Origin: Epiperipatus broadwayi
Taxonomy: Eukaryota > Onychophora > Udeonychophora > Euonychophora > Peripatidae
DNA: 64,000 bases
Direction of reading: 5' to 3'
NCBI GenBank assembly: GCA_028023455.1
Contig: JAQFVV010000111.1
Location: 3,045,909 to 3,109,908, forward strand
A program made the position numbers and the translations under genes. Below the pieces are notes generated by a model, which saw only the letters and a list, made by a program, of their open reading frames with translations, ran no database searches and had not been told where the DNA came from. This document shows positions 48,001-59,382 of the stretch, piece after piece. The first letter of the stretch is position 1. Each line of letters begins with the position of its first letter.

Positions 48001-48489
48001 GAACATATTTAAGTTTTGAATTTAAATGGTATGCAGGTATGGTATTTACATAGAAGATCAGACTTTCATAATATCTGATGAAAAGATTCAAGTGTCTATT
48101 AAAATTAAATTTAAGTTGAGAAATGAAGGTTGCACTTAAAATATATATGAATATATTGAAATGGTATATTTTCTCACACATCCTGTTTCATCTACTATGT
48201 CCCATAGTAGTAATTATTCTAGAATTAAACCCTGCCAAGTATACATATATCCACATATATTTATGTATATCCACATGTAATTATGTATATCTGTGTCTTT
48301 ATACATATATTTATATGTTAAATTAAATGCATGTCTGTGTAAACATTGTCATATATATGTGGACACACTTATATATATGTGAGGGAGCTGTGATATGAAA
48401 CTGATTTAATAGCAATACAGTGAGATTATAATTATAAATCTTTAATTTAACATAATGTATATGTGTAAATTTATTGCTCATTTGTTCAA

Positions 48490-48625
48490 ACATCATGTGG
48501 TTGAGTGTTAGTATTCATTCATTTATAGTTAAAATCTTCAAAGTGCATGTGCAACAGCGTAATGCTGTGTTAAATATTACAGTTTACAAACATCGCGCTA
48601 TAAAAAATGATTTATTTACATCATA
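48490..48625. repeat. Dispersed repeat, copy B (partner at 6.29 kb)
   Basis: ATCATGTGGTTGAGTGTTAG leads into the same stretch as 6294-6405, including the ACAGC GTAAT GCTGT hairpin and TTTACAAACATCGC, ending at ATTTATTTACAT before a TA run. TTGAGTGTTAG here matches the left arm version of the 6.2-kb hairpin, so that hairpin contains ends of two copies. Confidence 0.75.
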
Positions 48626-48679
48626 TATATATATATATGCTCAATTCCATGGGTCACTAACATAGATATATAACAAAAT

Positions 48680-49085
48680 GTTTACACAGAAATTATTTAG
48701 TTTCTAAAAATATTAAATAGTTCTTATTAAAACGATCACCCCACATGCATCTGTTTTAGAATTGTATGGAGGTCAAATATAAAATCTTAAAATAACAAAT
48801 TTTAAAGCACACCTTGGGTTACAGCAAACACGATCATGCAGCAGTATTTTCTATTAGCTAGGAAGTCACATTTGTTTTTACTAGGATGTAAATGTGAGAT
48901 TTAAAAAATGAACAAAAGAATGTTAAATTTAAAGATAATGGATTTTACACTATAAAACTTGACTTATAGATAAATATGACAGGGGATCAGAAATCTAGTT
49001 TATAAACCCCATTTTCAGCACTCAATAACTCTCTCTTGTATTATAATCTAAGCAGTTGCTACAGGAAGCTACACCCATTGAAAAT
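48680..49085. other. No gene seen
   Basis: Nothing recognised. Confidence 0.5.
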
Positions 49086-49087
49086 TT

Positions 49088-49195
49088 GACATGAGTAGCC
49101 AGGAAGAACTCAACTTTGCCATCTTTCTATGGAAGAAACATGACATGAGTAGCTAGGAAGGACTCAACCTTGCCATCTTTCTATGGAAGAAACAT
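49088..49195. repeat. 53-bp tandem duplication
   Basis: GACATGAGTAGC starts units at 49088 and 49141, both continuing through AGGAAG, CTCAAC, TTGCCATCTTTCTATGG and AAGAAACAT. The downstream stretch to 49370 is less A+T-rich and open for 65 codons on the + strand, but no protein family was recognised. Confidence 0.85.
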
Positions 49196-49399
49196 GACCT
49201 TTAGCATAACCTGCAGGCTGCACAACAATCATCATTGCTGTCAGGATGGAGGAGTTCAATACCACCAGCTGCCAAGAGAAGATATCAAGGAAGAGCAATC
49301 TATCCAGAGAAGTGATGGTGCCCCCTCCAAAATGCCAGACAACTCAGCCTCTAAAAGAAATCAGTAATATTCTTCAATGCAGAGCTTTATAAATCTATG

Positions 49400-51150
49400 A
49401 AATTTATAATATTTCAAAAATCTAACTATGAATGTTCATAAAGCCATAATTCTTCATTAATTAAATCTTTGTTTAAAATAAACCTATAAATGTAACTGTA
49501 AAAGATTGCCTATCACTGTAACTTTAAGCAAGTTCCTAAATTGTAATAACTAAATCATTTATTAATTTAATCTTTCCTATAATCTGTGGCCATACCTAAT
49601 TTCTATTAGATTGATTTCACTTTAAATTTATGTGCTATGCTATCCCTTCATTTCAAAGCAGAGAGTAATTAATATAAACCTTTGGTAAGAGTTAGAAGCT
49701 CTCCAGTAAAATATTTTATTGCTTTATTAGCCAGCATAAATCGCTACATGTTCATTGTTATATCATATATGTTTTACTTAAGCTGACATTTATTAGCTTG
49801 TTAGAGAGGTTTGCAATTATTATTATTTCTTAGTTAAATAATGGCCAGAGATAATATCAGAAGCATATTTATAATTATTATAAAACCCTAAATATGCTTT
49901 TCCCTCCCTAGTTAATTATAAAGGAATATATACAAATTCCATTTATTAAAACTAGATTGCTATTAATGAACCCCTTTTAGCATGATTAAGGTACACTAAT
50001 TTGAGAACTGGGTAAAGGTAGTTTCTGCTGAAGGAAGCTATAGATTTAAGTGCAATTAAAATTGTCTTAATACATTAATAAGTGTTACAAATATGTTTTT
50101 ACTAAGCACTATTGTGTATTACGCATTGCTATGCTTTCTTTTATATGGGTTCATGGTGATAGGCCACCCCATTATTTGGTTCAAACAGGAAGATTTCTAG
50201 AACTGGAATATGAGGGTCCAGAACCACATTCATTTGCTATGACATACTAAACTAAACATTCTTTATTGCCTAGAAAGTCATATGGTCAAAGGGTACTGAG
50301 TACTAGGTACTGAATCCTGTGAATAATTTCACATTCATACCACAATCTTTAATTTAGTATTTAGCACCATAGCCTCAGACACCCAGTTATGGCAACCAGT
50401 TTGTTCTGCCCTATTTGGAATTGGGCCTAACCTGGAATCTGGTTTGCTAAGGGAATCTGTATTAGAGCATATTAATTGCTCATTGATAATAATTTAGAAT
50501 TAGCAACTTAATGCTTTATATTATATCATCCTTGTAATGTTTAGCTTATTGCTTGCAAACTTGAGGATGGTTGATATGCCATATAGGCATGAATCTTTAA
50601 TTACCAATAATAAATTGGATGAAGTGATTATTATTAAGATGTGACTTCTGTACTATAATTATCCCATCATTGTTGTAACGCCTGTGCATTATACTCCACA
50701 ACCAATGGACATCTTTTTATTTCTTATGCTAAATCAGTTTATTTAGTTTTGTTTATTAAAGATGTTTAAATTTAATATTGTTTAGTTTGTCTCTCGCAAT
50801 CTATTCCAAGTCAAATTCAAATCAAATCTAAATTAAAATATGATCTTATTAACATATATATTATAATGGAAAATATATATACATTTCATTAAAATTTTTT
50901 TTTGTAGATATCTAATGATGAGTTAAATGCACAAACATTCAAAATGCACAAATAATGAGTTATTAATTTATTAATAAGTTTCTTTTAAATATTGAAAATA
51001 AAATAAACTTAAAGAATTTATAGAATGGAAGCAAAGATTCTAACCTTAAAATAAAACAATAATAAAAACCTTTTAATCTTAAAAATAACAAAGAGAGTTG
51101 TTTCTTAACAAAAATAAAATTACAAACAGGTCCTTAGGGCAAAATGATCA
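49400..51150. other. No gene seen
   Basis: Moderately A+T-rich single-copy-looking sequence. No exon, RNA or repeat recognised. Confidence 0.5.
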
Positions 51151-51231
51151 TTAAAAAGATTACAAAATAAGACTTGCTTTTCCCGCCCAAGATATATATG
51201 CACACAGACCACAGAAAAAAAATCTACTTAC

Positions 51232-51301
51232 CACAGAACCAATGAAATACATATGAAATATGTCGATGGATCTGAGGATTCCTAGATAAGATGCTTCAGG
51301 A
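51232..51301 (-). CDS. Possible 70-bp internal exon, product unknown
   Basis: On the minus strand, TTTTTCTTTTTATAG precedes TCCTGAAGCATC at 51301, and the stretch ends GGTTCTGTG|GTAAGTAG at 51232. One frame is open and reads EASYLGILRSIDIFHMYF followed by IGSV. Both splice signals are good and the codons are balanced, but the exon is short and the family is not recognised. A less A+T-rich stretch at 51400-51590 lies beside it. Confidence 0.28.
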
Positions 51302-51599
51302 CTATAAAAAGAAAAATTCAAAAGAAATAGTATTAGGATTTTAATTTGTTTGTTGTTGTTCAAAAGAAACCTAAAAGTAGATCAAAGTAGGAGAGTGGTT
51401 GTTGTCTTTGCAACAATGTAATTCATTTAATCATGCTTCCCTCAGTCTGACTGGCCAAAGGCAGCTTTCATCTCTGTGTGTCCCAGGATCAAACCACCAG
51501 AACCATAAATCATCATCATTTACAAGGAATGGCTCTTGCATAAACTCAGATCATCATGAAGGAACGAACGTAGAGAAAGGAAGGAAAGTATAAAATATT

Positions 51600-52015
51600 G
51601 GTAAAAATGAATTATAAACACTCTTTAATTTAAAATCTCCAAACTTTATTTTCCTTTAAATATGAATTATAGACTTTCTCTCATGATCAAATCTGAATTT
51701 TATTTTCATAAACTTTACAATGTTAAAAGTCTTATCTAAAATTTAAATATAATCTTTTTAAAATATGTATTATATATTTTTTTTATGCTTAGTGTAAGGC
51801 CTGTTGGTAATAGGGTAGGAGTTTGCAATTGCAAACATAAATTTAAAAATAAAATGGAACACATTATTATTTGTGCATTATTGGATTTTAAAAACAGATC
51901 AAAAGCATTATTTGATTTTAAAATAAGTTTAATTAATTACTACTCTTAAATACATCATGTGATTTAAAAATTAGTTAAATACCTTAAACTAAATATTTTT
52001 TTTTAAAGAATAAAC
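51600..52015. other. No gene seen
   Basis: A+T-rich. Nothing recognised. Confidence 0.5.
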
Positions 52016-52019
52016 TAAA

Positions 52020-52560
52020 TTATTAAATTGACTTAAATGTAAGTTGGGTGTAGATGGCTGCTTAGATCCATTTGAGTAGAAGTTATTTTAAGGGGATTTT
52101 AATTTCAGATTATTTGTTTCATAGTTGAGTCGATGCTGGTGGAGAAATATATGGATGTTTATATCAATGCAATGTGAAGCGTGTTAGCATACAGGGCACC
52201 GTGATGTAGCCACAGTGTTGCAATGGATGTGGAGTATTTTTCATGACATTGATTTTTTTTAGCTCTATGGATAGAGACTATAAGTCAGCAAGGACCGCTC
52301 TCCCTTCCATATGAAGCATTTTTAAAAAAATGTGTTATATAAATGATTCATTCACCAGACAGATGCACATTTCTGTACTGAACAAGGTTCATTTTTTAAA
52401 AAATAATATCATGCTGCAGATGCACATTCCTGTCAGCATGGTTTTATGCTAACATCTTCATATTGCATTGGTGGCTTCTATATATCAAAAAGCTAGCATT
52501 GGTTTAGCTGCAAATTTTTAATCTGAAATTAAACATTTCAAAAATCTTTTAAGTGTGTAG
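52020..52560. repeat. Dispersed repeat, copy B (partner at 23.06 kb)
   Basis: Same orientation and landmark order as 23060-23560. Both end in the TTTGACTGCAAA / TTTAGCTGCAAA passage followed by a TAAGGTTAAA / TGAAATTAAA passage. Confidence 0.6.
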
Positions 52561-52910
52561 TCTAGGATAATGTCTTTTATCAGGGATATGCAAACTCAGA
52601 TTAAAAAAAACCCTATAAACTCAATGTGAGATTCTATAAACCTTCTAGTCTCAAGAGGGGTTGGGTCTTTAATGTTATTAATTTTCTGGTTATTAATATA
52701 ATAATTTTATATTATGCATTTTATAACAGAACCAATATTGTTTGTAATTCTATTCATATAAGGAACAACTTTTAATGACTATTTTTTTGTTGTCATTAAG
52801 GATATAATTTTGATTTTTTTAAAATTTTAATCATTGGTTATCAAGACATTGCTTATATAAAATTGCTGCTGGACTTAACTGTAATATGTAATATTTACAA
52901 ATCTTAATAA
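52561..52910. other. No gene seen
   Basis: A+T-rich. Nothing recognised. Confidence 0.5.
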
Positions 52911-52914
52911 TTAG

Positions 52915-53035
52915 AGGGCATTTGAACCCAGATTTTCAAGCTCCCTTTAGTCACCCACTCCATCTTATGCAACCAATACACATGATCATATATATTGTAA
53001 TGTTTTTCATGTTTGGTTAGGGCTTCTATTACATA
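52915..53035 (-). repeat. Partial tail of a family 2 hammerhead repeat
   Basis: GGGCATTTGAACCCAGATTT, CAAGCTCCCTTTAGTCACCC, ACTCCATCTTATGCAACCA and ACACATGATCATATA match the tail that follows the hammerheads at 55.4 kb (same strand) and, inverted, at 55.7 and 56.2 kb. The hammerhead part is absent from this copy. Confidence 0.7.
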
Positions 53036-53339
53036 CTAGAATGTGTGAGTTAATCAAGCTATGAAGAAGAAAAATATTTCATTCATATTTCTAAAAACAT
53101 AGCTATATTTCTGGATTAACTAGACCTAATAATTATTATGATTTGAATGGGTGGAAGCATCAGTTTTTAATTTATAAAGGAGGGCACCAAAGTCATTTAG
53201 ACTTACGGATTCTGCATCAAGCACATTGTAACTTACAAAGCAAATAATTTATAAGATCGGAAATTTATGATTTCCCATAGCTTAATTTATTTTCAGAGAA
53301 TATTTCTTCCAGGACTTAATACTTTGGACAGACTTAAAC

Positions 53340-53720
53340 ATGCATTTATATATATAATATATGTGGAATTCGAACACAGACTTTCACACGACCCACTACT
53401 ATCAGTGCCATCCCATATTGCTAACCTACCTGATCACGCACATGTTGAAAAGATAAATAACACTAATATACATATTTCATGCTAAATCAGCAATCATCAG
53501 TTGGTCTAGATTACTTTTCACACACACATATATAATCAGTGTGCAGCTTTATATTAAGATAGCCAATCTTCATACTTTAATGGACAGGCTTCAAACTATT
53601 CCAAGTCACAATTCTTCAGCCTTTCATTTCATTGAAAATCTGATGATGGAACATTCAAAGCCCATGTTAGTGCCAAGATTGTCTAAATTAATAAATATTG
53701 CATATTGGCAAAGGTAATTT
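53340..53720 (-). repeat. Family 2 hammerhead repeat, copy at 53.5 kb
   Basis: A diverged tail (GGAATTCGAACACAGACTTT) precedes a minus-strand hammerhead (53.46-53.51 kb). This is followed by TTATATTAAGATAGC, a CTTTAATGGACAGGCTTCAA passage and TTCTTCAGCCTTTCAT, which align with 55075-55200. Confidence 0.7.
53457..53516 (-). ncRNA. Hammerhead ribozyme, family 2, core intact
   Basis: Minus strand: GACCAA, CTGATGA (53500-53494), stem II TTGCT/AGCAT with loop GATTT, GAAA (53478-53475), TATGTATA, then TTAG. Core residues are all present. Stem I has one C-A mismatch in its inner four pairs, and the base of stem II is U-U. Predicted cleavage is between 53467 and 53466. Activity is uncertain. Confidence 0.7.
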
Positions 53721-54368
53721 ACACACTTATCATGCAATTAACTAACAGTAATGAATTTAATAATTAACATTAATAATGCACAATGAAAAATTGATATTAG
53801 AAATATTTTATTCTAACAAATTAAAATATTTAAAAGATAAAATGTTAAATAGAATTGGAAAACACATTCACGCTAATCCACATATTAATGTTAAATGATT
53901 AATAAATTCCAAATAGTTCACACTTAAATAATTAAAACATTTCATCAGGGAGTAGAAGAGCAAATGTCTCTATTGGTATTATAAGCTTATTGTTAATGTT
54001 AGTTGGCCAATATTTTGATCACAAATCATGTACGAATAATCTTACCAGTAAGTTTTGTAGTATGTGCTTATTTCTTGGATGGAAGAGCTCATTGAAGATA
54101 ATTAGTTTCACTCTGTCAACATTCTCTTACATTCCTGGTCAATTGCAAAGTATGATTTGGCCAAAGATTTTGGAGTAACATATTTATGGCAAAAGAAGGT
54201 GTCCACATGCTCTGATTTCTATTCATGCCTGATGCATTGGTTCAGCTTATGAATATTCTTGGATGGGGCATTTATCACATTGAGAGAATAGAAACCACAT
54301 CTATCCCTATCTCCTTTCACCCATCCATGTATGACAAATCCAGCAAAAGACCTTGCTCAGAGTTATTT
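53721..54368. other. No gene seen
   Basis: Short open frames at 53990-54178 and 54225-54440 lack recognisable motifs. Confidence 0.45.
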
Positions 54369-54370
54369 GG

Positions 54371-54480
54371 TTTTTATCCCCTTGACCAGTTTTTTAAATT
54401 TTCTGCACATATAATTTATCTTTTGTTTTTATCCCCTTGACCAGTTTTTTAAATTTTCTGCACACATAATTTATCTTTTG
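54371..54480. repeat. 55-bp tandem duplication
   Basis: ATCCCCTTGACCAGTTTTTT occurs at 54376 and 54431, followed in both by AAATTTTCTGCACA and ATAATTTATCTTTTG with a single base difference. Confidence 0.9.
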
Positions 54481-54555
54481 TTTTATTATCAGAATACAAG
54501 ATAATAATCTTGTATATTATTTCCTATTTTCAGTTACAAAGTCTCTTTCAAGCAT

Positions 54556-54642
54556 TGTTAGCTGAGAGGTCATCGCAGCCGCCTCACAAGCAAGTAGACA
54601 CTTGTGAGTTCACCTCCCGGCAATACTATGACATATAAAAAA
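54556..54642 (+). mobile_element. tRNA-derived SINE, copy 5
   Basis: CAAGCATTGTTAGCTGAGAG, GTCATCGCAGCCGCC, then a B-box-like GTGAGTTCACCTCCC and ATACTATGACATAT, followed by an A run. It is shortened in the middle relative to copies 1 and 3. The flanking duplication is unclear (AAAGTCTCTT against AAAGTGTCTT). Confidence 0.8.
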
Positions 54643-54984
54643 AAGTGTCTTATTTACAAAATATTTCCATCATCTTTAATTAGTGTTAAAAAGTTTTTAC
54701 TGATGTAAATTTCTTTTTGTTTGTCTGGATTAGTAATCTTAAAGAACTTTTATTTTTTCCAATTTTAACTTTTATTTTTAATTAAACAGATAATATTAAA
54801 CGTGAAAATAATTTTCATTGTATGTCTTAAAAAACAAATTACACTAATTAAAAAGTAAAATCCAATTGCATCTATTAAAAGATTTTAAAATTTTATTTTT
54901 TTTGGAGCTTTTTTTTAAATATTACCAAATGCCAATATCCCTATGAACCATATTATATTAATATAGTTCAATATGTAAAAAAGT

Positions 54985-55045
54985 TAAATCATCTCTAATA
55001 AACATATTTTGTGCTGAACTGTCTCATCATTTGGTCCAGATCATC
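54985..55045 (-). ncRNA. Hammerhead relic, family 2 (dead)
   Basis: Minus strand: ATGATC, GGACCAA, ATGATGA where CTGATGA is required, a shortened stem II, AAAA where GAAA is required, TATGTTTA, TTAGAGATGAT. Both core strands are mutated while the outer pairing strands survive. Confidence 0.6.
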
Positions 55046-55307
55046 ATCTCTCATACACATATATAATCAGTTCTTGGCTTATATTAAGAGAACATATTTT
55101 CAAACTTTAATGGGCAGACTTCAATCCTCTTCATTTTCCAACTCTTCAGCCATTCATATCATTAAAAATCTGATGATGGCAATTTCAATGCCCTTGTTTG
55201 CCAATTTCATTGTTATACCCATGTTGACTGTAAGTCATTATGACACCTCATATGTAGGCTCTTATACACTGTAGGAATACAGGCTGAATTTGTAATATCT
55301 AAATACA

Positions 55308-55341
<34 letters not shown>

Positions 55342-55440
55342 CTTTAAGCTAGATGTAATTAAAGGGCATTTGAACTTAGACTTTTAAGCTCCCTTTAGTT
55401 ATCCACTCCATATTATACCACATGCATGTGAAAAAGTTAA

Positions 55441-55499
55441 ATGATCTCCAGTATATATATTTCATGCTGAACCAGCACACGTTCTTTGGTCCAGATCAT
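55441..55499 (-). ncRNA. Hammerhead relic, family 2 (dead)
   Basis: Minus strand keeps ATGATC, TGGACCAA, the GTGCTG/CAGCAT stem II, GAAA and GATCAT, but the CTGATGA strand is replaced by GAACGT wording. It is the mirror partner of the intact copy at 55605-55664. Confidence 0.65.
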
Positions 55500-55559
55500 C
55501 TGTTCCCTCACATATAAACAGTGCACAGCAAACTGACTAGTGATTATATATAACCAAAC

Positions 55560-55840
55560 ACTGATTATATGTAACCAAACCCTGATTATATGTATGTAAG
55601 AAAGATGATCTGGACCAACTGATGAGTGCTGGTTCAGCATGAAATATGTATATTGGGAGATCATTTTATTTTTTTCATATGTATATAATCATGAGTATTG
55701 GTTGTATAAGATGGAGTGGATGATTAAAGGGAGCTTGAAAGTGTGAGTTGAAATGCCCTGTAAGTACATCTAGCTTAAGGTATATATACTATATACTGGT
55801 ATTAGATATTACAAATTCAGCCCGTGTACTATCCACCCTC
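55560..55840 (+). repeat. Family 2 hammerhead repeat, plus strand, copy with intact ribozyme
   Basis: Hammerhead at 55605-55664, then TTTTTCATATGTATATAATC, TTGTATAAGATGGAGTGGAT, TTAAAGGGAGCTTGAAAG, GAAATGCCCTGTAAG, CATCTAGCTTAAGGTATATA and ATATTACAAATTCAGCC. This is the inverted order of 55499 back to 55280, so the two copies form a large palindrome with a centre near 55550. Confidence 0.8.
55605..55664 (+). ncRNA. Type I hammerhead ribozyme, family 2, best copy
   Basis: In order: ATGATC (outer stem I), loop TGGA, CCAA (inner stem I), core CTGATGA (55619-55625), stem II GTGCTG, loop GTT, CAGCAT, core GAAA (55641-55644), stem III TATGTAT closing on the last A of GAAA, cleavage-site A, then TTGG, loop GA, GATCAT. 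All four inner and six outer stem I pairs are Watson-Crick. Stem II has six pairs with one G-U at its base. Stem III is a near-palindrome with a 2-nt turn, so dimer action is likely. Predicted cleavage is between 55652 and 55653. Compared with the 25.55-kb copy, stem III is changed on both strands (ATGCAT against ATATGTAT) with pairing retained. Confidence 0.87.
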
Positions 55841-56039
55841 TTTTGTGTATTTAAATGAACTTAAACTCCTACTTATGAGCGATCAGAACAATTTACAGTC
55901 AAAATGGGTGTAAAAACAAAATAGACAAACAAAAGCTTTGAACTTGCTATCCATATGATTTTCTATAATAATGGCTTAAGAGTTGGTGAGTGGAGAGTAT
56001 TGAAGCATGTTTATTAAAGTTTGAAAATTTGCTATCTTA

Positions 56040-56290
56040 ATATAAACTGAACACTGATTATATGTATGTGTGAGAGATCATGATCTAAACCAATTGCTGA
56101 ATGCTGGTTCAGCATGAAATACATATATTGATCATTTATCCTTTTCACATTATGTGGTCATGTGTATCGGTTGTATAAGTTGGAGTGGATTACTAAATGG
56201 AGCTTGAAAGTCTGGGTTTAAATGCCCTCTAATTATATCTAGCTTAATGTATATATACTATGTTTGTATTTAAATATTACAAATTTTAAT
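56040..56290 (+). repeat. Family 2 hammerhead repeat, second plus-strand copy
   Basis: It follows the 55.56-kb copy with the same order: hammerhead relic, CCTTTTCACATTATG, TTGTATAAGTTGGAGTGGAT, GGAGCTTGAAAGTCTGGG, AAATGCCCTCTAATT, ATCTAGCTTAATGTATATA. The period to the previous copy is about 475 bp. Confidence 0.75.
56080..56135 (+). ncRNA. Hammerhead relic, family 2 (core mutated)
   Basis: ATGATC, CCAA, TTGCTGA in place of CTGATGA (two core substitutions), then ATGCTG/CAGCAT stem II, GAAA, TACATATA, TTGATCAT. The pairing strands survive while the core is damaged. Confidence 0.6.
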
Positions 56291-56299
56291 AATGCAAAG

Positions 56300-57145
56300 A
56301 CTCTAAATATGTATTACTGTAAATAAAGAGATATTAGTGTACAAATTAATAAAAGAAAAATGACTTTTCTTAATCTCCAGTAATATACAACAACATATTA
56401 TTAATACTTTTAAACTATAGGTTAGTAGCAATAACAAATAAATTATTTCTAAAATATCACATATGACACGTGCTCGGTAAATAAAAAAAAAAAATAGTAT
56501 AAAATATTAGTAAAAAATTTTGTCTATCTTATATTGCAATTATTCAAAATTTTAAATAATCAACAATCATAAGATTAATATGTAATTATATAAACAAACA
56601 TGCACTTACTCTAAATGCAGTACTGAAGTTTTTATTTTACATATTATACAATCCAATTTATTTTTATGCCATAATTTTTCTTTATATAGTTTTTAAAAAA
56701 AAAATGCAAAAATAAACAATATTTATATCGATTGTATGGCTTCAAAAATAAATTATGTAATAATTACATGGCAGGAAGCCATTTTATTTCTCTTTCAGGC
56801 CTTAAAGAAATTGATCAGATCAATTTGTGATGTTACCTCCATAGATTCATATCATTGAAATTGTTATTAGTCTATGATTATTCACGTGATAGGGGATCTG
56901 GTATGAGAATGATTATCAACAACCATCAATAAGCTATATGAGTTTGTTGAGTTTTATTTCTGTACTGGAGTGCAAAAAAACATTATGATATTTCTTCTCA
57001 CGTTACAATTAAAAGATGTTACAGATTGGAGAAACTGGGTTTAATTCTAAGCTTTTTTATCCTGTAGTATAATAATGATCGAAAATGATGGTGATGATTT
57101 ATAAATATCTTTACTATTGGATTTTAAGCAAATATCATGTTTGCC
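56300..57145. other. No gene seen
   Basis: A+T-rich. Nothing recognised. Confidence 0.5.
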
Positions 57146-57149
57146 TATG

Positions 57150-57449
57150 CCAGCGATTCTCAATCTATAGCATGCGTACCATTGATAGGTTTTTTTTTTT
57201 ATAGGTTGTACGCGAAAAATAAACATTTTTTTTAATGTAATAATTTTGGAAATGGTAGTGATAATAATAATTAATTTTGTTTTTAAATAAATTAAATATT
57301 TAACTTTTATTATGGCAATTATGTTTTGGCTACAAAATCTAAAATAAGTACTTTTTATTTATTTCCCTCGAAATTTTTTTATAAGGGTGGTGTACAAGAA
57401 ATTTTGATATTCTTTGAATGATATGCAAAACCGGGATTGAGTTGCAGCT
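57150..57449. mobile_element. Possible hAT-type MITE relic
   Basis: CAGCGATTCTCAATCTAT at 57150 resembles the CAGNGNTTCTCAANC start of many hAT ends, and GCATGCGTACCATTG/GGTTGTACGCG follows in hAT-like style. A decayed complement (GGGATTGAGTTGCAGCTG) lies near 57433-57450. No matching 8-bp target duplication was found. Confidence 0.35.
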
Positions 57450-59145
57450 GGCCCAAGATAGGCACTGCCTTTGCAGATAATCTTTATTCATGGAAAACAA
57501 AGTGTTTTTTTTTTTTAATTCGAACTTTTTTTTATAAAAGTTTGCGTGTGTTTTCGAATATATTTTGGAAAAAATTTTCTAAACACCATTTCTCTTACTG
57601 TCATTATTTTCTAATTTGGTAATATTTCTTAAGCAGGTTTGCATTCTTTTTTTATTTTTAAAATAATTTATCATGTATTTTATATCAAATAATAAAAAGT
57701 AAAAAAAAAGAAGACTTGAATTGAATTCTAATAATTGAATGCGAACTTTATCACTAGAGAATTAAAAAAAATCTTGAGTGTATGTAATATATAACTTTTA
57801 CATTGTCAGTTTTTAAGAGCCAGATGTCTGTGCAGGGACGACCGATCAATGTTGGCGCCTAGGGTAAAGGTTAAAAAGTACCATATTTTAAAGTTATTGA
57901 AAAGGCTCCTTTAAATGGTCTACTGAACGAAGCAATGAATTAATAGAAAAAAATACGTATTAAAGAAAAATACATATATACTCAAAAGTAAAGTCTTATT
58001 TTAGTGTCTCTCTGCAAGTTGCATAAGACACAGGCTCACCGCTTCATTTATATGATAAGGCCTGTGTCTGTGATAATAAAATTTAATAAATAGAAACAAA
58101 AAATATTAATTTACTGTATATATAAAGAATTCAAGATAGTAAAAAAATAAAACGAATAATATTTCCAAAAATTATAAATTTATTGAAATTTGTATCAATA
58201 AGAAATAAATGAAAGATGAAATAAAGTTTTTTCTTTTTCATTATATTTTAAAATATATCAAATTTAATATAATATAGTTTAACAATAAGAACTCTTGAAG
58301 TTTTTTTAGGTTGCAATGTTAGCGCATGCGCTGGTTATGCCTGCCACTCTATTATAATCAGATTAATGACGTCTGAAAAATTTTCAGGCTTGAAATTTAT
58401 TATATATAGTTCGATATGTAACTATTTTTAGATAAAAAATAAAAGAAGATAGAAAAATACTCAAAATCAACTAATCCGCATATAAGCCTTGTTAAATACT
58501 GCCTTTTTATTGCCTGTATAAGGTGCTTTTGGAAAAACCTTAACTCTACAATAGGTTACTTAAAGGATTTTTAAAGTTATCTTATCTGTATTTGAATATT
58601 TTAGAACCACGTAAATTTTTACTTTTAAAATTAGAATTGTACTGGAGTCAATCAACTGTAATTTAATAAATATAATGTACATTTGAAAAATAAATATTTT
58701 AGTAAAATCGAATAAATAAATTTGTAAATGTAAGTTTAATTTTATTTCCTCTAAACTAAAATCTAAATAATAACCTAATAGGCTCAAAAAGACCCAACAT
58801 GAATAGAAGTAGTAGAAATCAAAAGTCTTGAACAGTTTCCAAAAAATATCTAAAATATGCAATTCTTTATCTAAATGCATTACCATTATTAAATAAAAAC
58901 TGTAAAGGATTTAACAACATAACACTCAAGTACAGCACTTGTTGCAGTAATTCAAGGGCTTCATTTTTTTTGTTGAACCGTCCGATATAAGGGTAGCAAA
59001 ATTTTTATATATTTTTTGATTTAAGCTTACCTCCTTTTTGGAAATTTAATGTATTATTTGTAGGTTGCCACTTAGCAATTCCATTGTCTTAAACATTACT
59101 TATGGATTTTATTTTTGGAAATATTTTGTAGACATTTTAACCTTC
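57450..59145. other. No gene seen
   Basis: A+T-rich. An imperfect inverted pair around 58060 (AGACACAGGC near 58026 and GCCTGTGTCT near 58060) makes a short hairpin. No coding sense. Confidence 0.5.
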
Positions 59146-59147
59146 AA

Positions 59148-59382
59148 TATAATATTAATATCATTTTATGTTCTTTATTACTTTTTACAATGTTTTTTTA
59201 CAACCCACTATTGACAGTTTCAATTGCCCCAGGAATCTTCTTCAGAACTTCTACTTACATTTTTAAATCTAAAATAGAAGTTCTGAAGAAGATTTCTGGA
59301 GCAATCAAAATTGTCAAGAGTGGGTTATAAAAAGCATTGTAAAAAGTAATAAAAAACACAAATGATATTAATATTATATGGA
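59148..59382. repeat. Inverted repeat with about 105-bp arms
   Basis: Left landmarks ATATTAATATCATTT, TTACTTTTTACAATG, ACAACCCACTATTGACAG and GGAATCTTCTTCAGAACTTC face their complements GAAGTTCTGAAGAAGATTTC, TTGTCAAGAGTGGGTTAT, CATTGTAAAAAGTAATAA and AAATGATATTAATAT. The loop is near 59256-59275. Open frames in it are artefacts of the arms. Confidence 0.88.

Larger units (their letters stand above)
54985..55520 (-). repeat. Two minus-strand family 2 hammerhead repeats in tandem
   Basis: One hammerhead-derived segment lies at about 54985-55045 and the next at 55441-55499, about 455 bp apart. The stretch between them carries the shared CTTTAATGGGCAGAC passage, a GT/TA microsatellite (55308-55341) and the tail GGGCATTTGAACTTAGACTT through ACTCCATATTATACCA. 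These units face the plus-strand units at 55.56-56.29 kb. Confidence 0.75.
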
